From Gammaproteobacteria bacterium (GTDB lineage Bacteria > Pseudomonadota > Gammaproteobacteria > VBWC01): 55,430 bases of DNA. The stretch spans positions 1-55,430 of the forward strand of contig JAHFRU010000017.1 of the NCBI GenBank assembly GCA_023266115.1, written 5' to 3'. Shown here piece after piece: positions 49,938 through 55,430 of this stretch (position 1 is its first letter; the number at the start of each line of letters is the position of its first letter). The notes under the pieces are model-generated. The model made no database searches, was not told the origin of the DNA, and saw only the letters and a program-made list of their open reading frames with translations. The position numbers were made by a program, and so were the translations under genes.

Positions 49938-50576
49938 ATGGCCAAACCTCAAGCCTATCCGGGCAAGGAAATTTCGGTAGTTTTTGATGGCCGGCGATGC
50001 GTCCACTCGCGCAACTGCGTGCTCGGGTTGCCGCAGGTGTTTCGCGCCAACGTATCCGGTCCCTGGATAGTCCCGGATAACGCGCCGGCCGAGATGCTCG
50101 CTGCGCTGGTTCGCACCTGCCCGTCAGGCGCGCTGTCCTATCAGCGCCATGACAGCGGCACGCAGGAGGCGGCACCGATGGTGAACGTGATCCGGGTGCT
50201 GGAGAACGGGCCGCTCGCCTGCCACGCCGATTTGCATATCGGTGATCTCGAGCCGGTTTATCGCGCCACGCTGTGCCGCTGCGGCGCATCGGGCAATAAG
50301 CCGTTTTGTGACGGCAGCCACCGGGAAGCGGGATTCACTGCCAGTGGCGAGCCGCCGACCCGGGAGTCCGGGCCACTCGCGGCGCGAGACGGTGTGTTGA
50401 CGGTTTCTCCTGTGCGCGACGGGCCGTTGATGGTCGAGGGAAATATCGATATCTGCGCCGGCACCGGGCGCGCGGTTGTACGTGCCCAAAACGCGGCGCT
50501 GTGCCGGTGCGGGGCCTCATCGAACAAACCCTTTTGCGACGGATCGCACGTGGCGGCGAAGTTTCGTGCCGATTGA
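49938..50576 (+). CDS. Iron-sulfur protein: Fer4-like domain plus two CDGSH domains
   Basis: A 212-residue protein. The N-terminal part (about residues 15-70) has the mono-cluster ferredoxin-like pattern RRCVHSRNCVLGLPQVF, then VRTCPSGAL. Two CDGSH-type clusters follow: LCRCGASGNKPFCDGSH near residue 113 and LCRCGASSNKPFCDGSH near residue 190. Each supplies the three-Cys one-His 2Fe-2S ligand set, and the DGPL(M/A) strands that precede them match the family. The combination occurs in many bacterial annotations as CDGSH iron-sulfur protein; its redox partner is unknown. ATG 49938 follows GGGAGG by 8 bp. Confidence 0.92.
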   Translation: MAKPQAYPGKEISVVFDGRRCVHSRNCVLGLPQVFRANVSGPWIVPDNAPAEMLAALVRTCPSGALSYQRHDSGTQEAAPMVNVIRVLENGPLACHADLHIGDLEPVYRATLCRCGASGNKPFCDGSHREAGFTASGEPPTRESGPLAARDGVLTVSPVRDGPLMVEGNIDICAGTGRAVVRAQNAALCRCGASSNKPFCDGSHVAAKFRAD

Positions 50577-50624
50577 CCGAAATACCGTTGGCGAGAATCG
50601 GTGCACCGGCGGCGATTGTCCCGG

Positions 50625-50630
50625 TATAAT
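50625..50630 (+). promoter_or_regulatory. Perfect TATAAT -10 box upstream of rimO
   Basis: TATAAT at 50625-50630 lies 39 bp before the rimO ATG. A TTGTCC at 50617-50622 is too close to be its -35. A good -35 was not found, so an extended -10 or activator-dependent promoter is possible. Confidence 0.45.
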
Positions 50631-50669
50631 GCGCCAGTTTTTCAGCGACCGGCCAGGGCATTCAATTTC

Positions 50670-51989
50670 ATGTCGACACCACGGGTAGGATTCGTCAGCC
50701 TCGGATGTCCGAAGGCGCTGGTGGATTCCGAGCAGATACTGACGCAATTGCGCGCAGAGGGTTACGCGGTCGTACCGACCTATCACGAGGCGGATCTCGT
50801 GGTGGTTAACACCTGCGGATTCGTCGACGCCGCAATCGAGGAATCGCTCGACGCTATTGGCGAGGCGATTGCGGAGAACGGCAGGGTGATCGTGACCGGC
50901 TGCCTGGGTGCCAAGGGCGATATCGTCAGGCGCCGTTACCCCGGGCTGCTGGCAGTCACCGGGCCGCATGCGGCGCAGGAGGTGATGCACGCGGTGCATG
51001 CGCATCTGCCGAAACCGCACGATCCGTTTGCGGACCTTGTGCCGCCGCAGGGTATTCGGCTGACGCCGCGCCACTATGCCTACCTGAAAATATCCGAGGG
51101 CTGCAATCATCGCTGCACGTTCTGTATTATCCCGAGCTTGCGCGGCGATCTGGTCAGCCGCCCGATCGGGCAGGTGATGCTGGAGGCAGAGCGGCTGGTG
51201 AATGCCGGTGTCAGGGAGCTGGTAGTCATCTCGCAGGATACCAGTGCCTATGGCGTCGATCGAAAGTTTGCGGCAGAGGTCTGGAACGGGCGGCCACTCG
51301 GAACGCACATGACGGGCCTTGCCGGGGCGCTGGGTGAACTTGGTGTCTGGGTGCGCCTGATGTACGTCTATCCGTATCCGCATGTCGATGACGTACTGCC
51401 GTTGATGGCGGATGGCAAGCTATTGCCGTACCTGGATGTGCCGTTGCAACACGCGAGTCATCGTATCCTCAGGCAGATGAAGCGCCCGGCGAATACCGAG
51501 GATACGTTGCGACGCCTCGAGCGATGGCGCGCTGTCTGCCCGGAGATCACGATCCGCAGCACGTTTATCGTCGGCTTTCCGGGTGAGACGGACGAGGACT
51601 TCGCGACGTTACTGGAATTTATGCGCGAGGCGCAACTGGACCGCGTCGGCTGTTTCAAATACTCGCCGGTCGAAGGGGCCACCGCGAACGGTCTTGCGGG
51701 GGCCGTCGACGAGGAGATTAAACAGGAGCGTTTCGAGCGGTTTATGGAGCTGCAGTCCGCAATCAGCCGCGAGAAACTTCAGCACAAGATCGGTACTGAA
51801 ATAGTCGCGCTGGTGGATACCATCGACGATGAGGGCCTCGTGGTGGCACGTTCCAGCGCGGATGCGCCGGACATAGACGGTGTGGTGATTGCCGACAGCG
51901 GCGAACACGATGTTGCCGCGGGTGATTTCGTTCGTATCACGATTACCGCATCCGATGAGCACGACCTGTACGGCGATATGATCGGCTGA
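50670..51989 (+). CDS. rimO: Ribosomal protein S12 methylthiotransferase RimO
   Basis: A 439-residue radical-SAM methylthiotransferase. The UPF0004 domain holds [20 protein letters not shown] and GCLGA, whose Cys residues bind the auxiliary cluster. The radical-SAM motif is CNHRCTFC near residue 147. ISQDTSAYG and LDVPLQHAS follow, and a C-terminal TRAM domain starts near residue 370 ([11 protein letters not shown]). It adds a methylthio group to Asp88 of S12. The start was placed at ATG 50670 ([12 protein letters not shown]); the frame is open 23 codons upstream without family match. It is convergent with the next gene, 11 bp apart. Confidence 0.95.
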   Translation: MSTPRVGFVSLGCPKALVDSEQILTQLRAEGYAVVPTYHEADLVVVNTCGFVDAAIEESLDAIGEAIAENGRVIVTGCLGAKGDIVRRRYPGLLAVTGPHAAQEVMHAVHAHLPKPHDPFADLVPPQGIRLTPRHYAYLKISEGCNHRCTFCIIPSLRGDLVSRPIGQVMLEAERLVNAGVRELVVISQDTSAYGVDRKFAAEVWNGRPLGTHMTGLAGALGELGVWVRLMYVYPYPHVDDVLPLMADGKLLPYLDVPLQHASHRILRQMKRPANTEDTLRRLERWRAVCPEITIRSTFIVGFPGETDEDFATLLEFMREAQLDRVGCFKYSPVEGATANGLAGAVDEEIKQERFERFMELQSAISREKLQHKIGTEIVALVDTIDDEGLVVARSSADAPDIDGVVIADSGEHDVAAGDFVRITITASDEHDLYGDMIG

Positions 51990-52000
51990 GGGCGGCGATG

Positions 52001-53443
52001 CTACTCCGACGTATGCGCGGGTAACGACGTGGTCGGTGATTCCACCTGAAAGGTTTTCAGATCAAACAGTGTACCTCGCGCCGGGACCAGCGGTTGGACG
52101 CCAAATTTCGCTTTTAACGTTGATTCCAGGCTGGCAAGCGCCGTTTCTTCGCCGTGTACCAGCGCAATCCTGGGCCTGTTTTTAAACCCGCCATACCAGT
52201 TCAACAGGCCCGCCTGGTCGGCGTGTGCCGACAGGCCGCCTACGGTGTGAATCGTGGCGGCGACCCTGATTTCTTCGCCCCACAAGCGGATATGCCTGGC
52301 GCCATCGACCATTGCACGCCCGGGCGTACCGGCAGCCTGATAGCCGATAATAATGACATGACAGTTGTCGCGCCAGAGATTGTGTTTCAGATGATGTTTG
52401 ATCCGTCCGCCGTCGCACATGCCGCTCCCTGCAATGATGATGGCGCCCGACTGGATGCGGTTGATGCTCATCGACTGCCTGGCCGTGCGGCTGATATGCA
52501 GGTTCGGCGGCGTCAGCGGCAGCGTGCCGGCGCTGCGCACGGCTTGTGTTTCCGCGTCATGCAGGTCGGTATGGCGGTTGTAGATTTCCGTGGCCTCGAT
52601 CGCCAGCGGGCTGTCGAGGAACAGTGTCCAGCGATCCAGACCCCATGCAGAAAAATACTTGGTAAACAGGTACAGCAGTTCCTGGGTCCTGCCGATGGTG
52701 AACGCGGGAATCAGAATATTGCCTTTGCTGCGCGTGGCTTCATTCAGCACGTCACCAAGTTCTTTGAGCGTGTCGTCCCAGGATCGGTGTAAACGATTGC
52801 CGTAGGTGCTCTCCATTACCACCATGTCTGCCTCGTCCACGGTGGCCGGGTTGCGCAAAATTGGCGAGCCGTGGTGGCCGAGATCACCGCTGAAAACGAT
52901 TTTCCTGAATGCGCCTGGCTCATTCAGTTGCATTTCGACGATGCTGGACCCGAGGATATGCCCGGCATCCCGCAAACAGATGCGTACGCCGGGCAGTATT
53001 TCGCGTTCGTCGTCGTAGGATATGGGCTTGAAACGGCGTAACGTGTAGCCGGCGTCGCTCATGGTGTAGAGCGGTTCGATCCCGGAAGCGCCGCGGCGGC
53101 GGCGTTTGCGGTTCTCCCATTCGGCCTCTTTTTCATTGATGAAGCCGGCGTCGCGCAGCATGATTCGGCATAGATCGCGGGTCGCGTTGTGCGTATATAC
53201 GGGCCCTTTGAAACCGGCCTTGATGAGCAGCGGCAGGCGACCGGAGTGGTCGAGATGCGCGTGCGTCAGAACGACGGCATCAATAGTGGACGGTTCAAAC
53301 GGAAACGCTTCCCGGTTGCGTGTTTCGTCGGCCGGCCGTCCCTGGATCAGACCGCAATCGACCAGCAATCGATGCCGTCCGACCCGTACCAGATGGCATG
53401 ACCCCGTAACTTCGCGTGCGGCGCCCCAGAATTGTAGCTGCAT
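52001..53443 (-). CDS. Beta-CASP metallo-beta-lactamase RNase
   Basis: A 480-residue metallo-beta-lactamase-fold protein of the CPSF73/Ysh1-like bacterial group. The zinc motif is LTHAHLDHSGRLP near residue 60, with further ligands in AGHILGSS and FSGDLGHHG. The beta-CASP insert runs from about residue 215 (MESTYGNRLH) and includes PAFTIGRTQELLY and SGMCDGGRIKHH. The C-terminal RMMBL motif is GGLSAHADQAGLLNW. Relatives are 5'-3' exonucleases or endonucleases acting on RNA. The gene stands alone, convergent with rimO. The -10/-35 region lies beyond 53443. Confidence 0.92.
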   Translation of the reverse strand: MQLQFWGAAREVTGSCHLVRVGRHRLLVDCGLIQGRPADETRNREAFPFEPSTIDAVVLTHAHLDHSGRLPLLIKAGFKGPVYTHNATRDLCRIMLRDAGFINEKEAEWENRKRRRRGASGIEPLYTMSDAGYTLRRFKPISYDDEREILPGVRICLRDAGHILGSSIVEMQLNEPGAFRKIVFSGDLGHHGSPILRNPATVDEADMVVMESTYGNRLHRSWDDTLKELGDVLNEATRSKGNILIPAFTIGRTQELLYLFTKYFSAWGLDRWTLFLDSPLAIEATEIYNRHTDLHDAETQAVRSAGTLPLTPPNLHISRTARQSMSINRIQSGAIIIAGSGMCDGGRIKHHLKHNLWRDNCHVIIIGYQAAGTPGRAMVDGARHIRLWGEEIRVAATIHTVGGLSAHADQAGLLNWYGGFKNRPRIALVHGEETALASLESTLKAKFGVQPLVPARGTLFDLKTFQVESPTTSLPAHTSE

Positions 53444-53666
53444 TGTTGTATTCTATTTCGCTATAAGATCAGTATAGCGCGATACCCGTTCACATCGCTA
53501 ACCGTCTTCGGTGATGCCGGTCCCCGCGCGAGCGGTGAAAGTGTTTTTCATATGCTGAACATCAGCTGAACGGCCGGACGATTCAGTTGTGTCCAAAACA
53601 ATATGCATCAGCTGTTGTCTGATTAGTATGGGGTGTGCTTGCGGGGCGTGTACGATGTGGCCGGCC

Positions 53667-53690
53667 TTCAGGCAACGGTGAATGCCTGAA
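53667..53690. repeat. Perfect 7-bp hairpin
   Basis: TTCAGGC (53667-53673) pairs with GCCTGAA (53684-53690) over a ten-base loop. It is upstream of the promoter-like pair, so it is more likely a protein-binding dyad than a leader structure. Confidence 0.45.
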
Positions 53691-53755
53691 AAGTTGATAC
53701 CTGACCGGTCTGGAAGTTGAAAATACAGTGTCTTATGCCGGAAACGAGTCATGTT

Positions 53756-53785
53756 TTGTCGGGGATGGTGAATCGACGGTATAAT
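53756..53785 (+). promoter_or_regulatory. Sigma70-like promoter of the PstS-like gene
   Basis: TTGTCG (53756-53761) and TATAAT (53780-53785) are separated by 18 bp. Transcription would start near 53792, leaving a leader of about 113 bases before ATG 53905. Confidence 0.55.
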
Positions 53786-53904
53786 CGCGATCATTTTTGT
53801 GCGGCGACGTCAGCGGTCATGAATTGCGCAATCGGTATCTGTGCCGGCGGTAGCTGATCCTATGAAACCTGGCATCGGGAACCGTGTAGTAACGAGGTGT
53901 CATA

Positions 53905-54345
53905 ATGGTTGACGCAAGAAAGCTGGTATTGGTGGTTTCATTGTTGATGTTCGCCGGTGGCGTCGTCGCCGGCGAGTTGGTGATGATCGTCAACAAGGCC
54001 AACCCGATGACAAATATCAGCGCAGAGCTTTTGAAGAATTTCTATACCGGCGAAGAAATCACCTGGCCCGGCGGCGAACGGGTCGCGCTGGTCGAATTGA
54101 AGGATGACAATCCGCTGACCGCCTACTTTTCCGATACGATTCTGCATATGAGTTTGCAGAGAAAGTCGAAGTTGTGGGCGGTCAAGGCGTTTGGCAGTGA
54201 CGTGCGGTCGCCTTACAAGTACTCCTCCGAAGCCGCGGTCGTCGGATTTGTATCATCCAATTCGAATGCGATCGGCTATGTGTCGCCGCGGAGTGTCGAT
54301 CACACCGTCAAGACGATAGCCATCGACGGCAAGAGCGAATTTTAG
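53905..54345 (+). CDS. Small PstS-like periplasmic phosphate-binding-fold protein
   Basis: A 146-residue exported protein. The signal peptide (LVLVVSLLMFAGGVVAG) ends before ELVMIVN. The mature part has ISAELLKNFYTGEEITWPGGERV, in pieces ISAELLKNFYTGE and WPGGERV, and then SNSNAIGYVSPRSVD. This corresponds to one lobe of the type-2 binding fold seen in short phosphate ABC transporter substrate-binding-like proteins. It lacks a second lobe and has no transporter partner genes, so it may not transport phosphate. GAGG precedes ATG 53905 by 8 bp. A promoter-like pair lies about 120 bp upstream. Confidence 0.83.
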   Translation: MVDARKLVLVVSLLMFAGGVVAGELVMIVNKANPMTNISAELLKNFYTGEEITWPGGERVALVELKDDNPLTAYFSDTILHMSLQRKSKLWAVKAFGSDVRSPYKYSSEAAVVGFVSSNSNAIGYVSPRSVDHTVKTIAIDGKSEF

Positions 54346-54404
54346 CGGCGTGTTGCAGGTGCCTGGCGCCGGCTGCGCAACGAGACTACCGGATAACATT
54401 CTTG

Positions 54405-54770
54405 ATGATCCGCTCAATGCATCATGTCAGTCTGGTTGTTGCAGATACTTCCTGCTCGCTGCGGTTTTATCGTGATCTGCTCGGCTTGTTACCGGTGCCG
54501 CGGCCTGATCTGGGATTTCCGGGCGCTTGGCTTGCAGTCAACGGACAGCAGATACATCTGCTGGAAGCGACAAATGTCGACCCGGTCGATAGCCGTCCCG
54601 AGCGGCTGGGTCGCGACAGGCACGTCGCGTTTCTAGTTGACGATCTACCGGAAATTACCGGCCGATTGCATGGTGCGGGCGTGACGGTGACACACAGTCG
54701 TTCGGGACGTAACGCAATTTTCTGCCGGGACCCCGACGGAAACGGCATCGAATTGATCGAGTCGGACTAG
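54405..54770 (+). CDS. Single-domain VOC (glyoxalase-fold) protein
   Basis: A 121-residue VOC protein with the standard order of motifs: MHHVSLVVADTSCSLRFYRD (His ligand, first strand and helix), GAWLAVNGQQIHLLE (Glu/His site), RHVAFLVDDLPEI (second His) and FCRDPDGNGIELIE (terminal Glu). The apparent metal ligands are present, so it may be an active dioxygenase or isomerase-like enzyme; the substrate is unknown. ATG 54405 is preferred over TTG 54402. It follows the PstS-like gene by 59 bp. Confidence 0.9.
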   Translation: MIRSMHHVSLVVADTSCSLRFYRDLLGLLPVPRPDLGFPGAWLAVNGQQIHLLEATNVDPVDSRPERLGRDRHVAFLVDDLPEITGRLHGAGVTVTHSRSGRNAIFCRDPDGNGIELIESD

Positions 54771-54864
54771 TATTCAACGGCGAATGGATATACCGGCAGC
54801 CCGTCATCAACGTTTCGCGTGCAAAGTCCCTGCGACCGTGTTCGCACTTGCTGCAACATAAAAA

Positions 54865-54890
54865 GACGGCGGCGAGGATTCGCCGCCGTC
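54865..54890 (-). terminator. Intrinsic terminator of the CBS-domain gene
   Basis: GACGGCGGCGA (54865-54875) pairs perfectly with TCGCCGCCGTC (54880-54890) over a four-base loop. On the minus strand the hairpin is followed by a T-run (AAAAA on the plus strand at about 54860-54864), so it ends transcription of the CBS gene. Confidence 0.88.
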
Positions 54891-54914
54891 GGGGGTAACG
54901 CGCGGATGGCGCGT

Positions 54915-55310
54915 TTAGTGGGCGGGTCGGACCGCCTCAAGAACCTCGCCGGCCAGAACGTGGTTCCATCTGGCCAGGTCATCGACCGAAAGAAAGCCTG
55001 CCAGGGTCTTGTCGCGAGTTAATATCACCAGGCGCCGCACATGGTTCGACTCCATCAGTTTCGCGGCATCGGAGATGTTTTGATCGTTGAAGCAGAACAG
55101 GATATCGGTCGACATGATATCCTTGACCCTGGTTTTCGCCGGGTCGCGCTCGTCCCCGACCACACGGCAACAGATGTCACGATCAGTAATCAATCCGATG
55201 ACATGGCCTTTTTCGAGTACCGACATGGAGCCGATGTTGCAGTCGCGCATTCTGGCGGCCGCGTCCCTGACGAGCAGTTCCGGTGTAGCCGATTCAACTC
55301 CGGGTGTCAT
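54915..55310 (-). CDS. Two-CBS-domain protein, N-terminus possibly cut by an IS
   Basis: A 131-residue protein made of a CBS pair. CBS1 has TPELLVRDAAARMRDCNIGS and VIGLITDRDICCRVV. CBS2 has VKDIMSTDILFCFNDQNISD and LAGFLSVDDLARWNH. Such proteins sense adenosyl ligands and regulate partners. Relatives usually begin with a few residues such as M-x-V-x-D-(I/V) before MTPG. Here the sequence before MTPG is the end of an IS30-like element, so the native first codons and promoter are probably lost. ATG 55310 and TTG 55322 are possible starts; neither has a clear ribosome site. Expression may depend on the IS transcript. Confidence 0.85.
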   Translation of the reverse strand: MTPGVESATPELLVRDAAARMRDCNIGSMSVLEKGHVIGLITDRDICCRVVGDERDPAKTRVKDIMSTDILFCFNDQNISDAAKLMESNHVRRLVILTRDKTLAGFLSVDDLARWNHVLAGEVLEAVRPAH

Positions 55311-55318
55311 GCTTGGGT

Positions 55319-55430
55319 TCAAGGAGTCGTCGCAACACCGGTTTGTTGAGCCAAGTATAGTAGTTTATCGAGCGCCTCGGCAGGCGTCCTCCATCCGAGT
55401 GTTTTACGGGGTCTGCTGTTGAGGGCCAGA
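55319..55430 (-). mobile_element. IS30-like transposase C-terminal fragment, cut by the window edge
   Basis: The minus-strand frame entering at the edge encodes 36 residues, including LNSRPRKTLGWRTPAEALDK, the hallmark end of IS30-family transposases, then QQTGVATTP and a TGA at 55319-55321. Only nine bases separate this stop from the downstream ATG of the CBS gene, leaving little room for a normal terminal inverted repeat. The 3' end may therefore be truncated or overlap the CBS gene. Most of the element lies outside the window. Confidence 0.85.

Larger units (their letters stand above)
53444..53904. other. Divergent intergenic region upstream of the PstS-like gene
   Basis: This 461-bp region has no credible coding frame. 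It contains a hairpin at 53667-53690 and a promoter-like pair at 53756-53785. Upstream parts presumably drive the RNase gene on the minus strand. Confidence 0.55.

Noticed and set aside
1-55430. CRISPR arrays, rRNA and tRNA genes, toxin-antitoxin pairs and prophage modules
   Set aside because: I looked on both strands and saw no regularly spaced repeats, no rRNA-like sequence, and no integrase, capsid or toxin-antitoxin gene pair.

Overview
The window is about 55 kb of GC-rich DNA. It looks like the chromosome of a free-living gammaproteobacterium. This rests on the set of housekeeping genes: rimO, rlmJ, uup, rhlE, srkA, a SlyB-type lipoprotein, CorA and Kef-type transporters, msrA/msrB and a DUF6116-like protein. 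The genus cannot be fixed from the sequence alone. No rRNA, tRNA or CRISPR array was seen. All functions below come from reading motifs and translated frames; no database search was run.

Layout. Both edges are insertion-sequence ends: an IS5-like transposase tail (1-111, +) and an IS30-like tail (55319-55430, -). Positions 180-5053 hold a Coq4-like protein, an O-methyltransferase, an NnrU-type membrane protein, a small DUF6116-like protein, a GNAT acetyltransferase and CorA, followed by a decayed MscS channel fragment. Positions 5474-6612 encode exported MsrA and MsrB. Positions 6972-13879 hold two paralogous tandem-receiver regulators. Between them lie a membrane-anchored gene broken by an IS481-type remnant, a small secreted protein and a large Calx-beta surface protein. 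Positions 13985-22777 carry an NMT1-like binding protein, a frameshifted methyltransferase, slyB, srkA, a cyclic-nucleotide-binding protein, several small envelope proteins, a MazG-like hydrolase and rlmJ.

The most unusual block is 22969-30366. A LuxR-type regulator is followed, after a gap containing a long hairpin, by three same-strand genes. These are a 978-residue protein of unknown family, a LodA/GoxA-like cysteine tryptophylquinone (CTQ) amino-acid oxidase, and its LodB/GoxB-like flavoprotein maturase. LodA-type enzymes release H2O2, so the block may make an antimicrobial or amine-catabolising enzyme. The role of the large protein is open.

Positions 30509-37028 hold a delta-60-repeat surface protein, uup, a GIY-YIG protein, a frameshifted REP-associated transposase (RAYT) inside a pair of inverted 40-bp REP-like repeats, and rhlE. 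Positions 37363-43687 hold a HIT protein, a lipoprotein, an HNH protein, a small secreted protein and an NdvB-like GH17-GT2 beta-glucan synthase. Positions 43734-55310 hold VOC proteins, a GAF histidine kinase, twin c5-type cytochromes, a NYN nuclease-like protein, a Kef antiporter, a double CDGSH iron-sulfur protein, rimO, a beta-CASP metallo-beta-lactamase RNase, a PstS-like protein and a CBS-domain protein. Gene decay and IS remnants are frequent for a housekeeping region.
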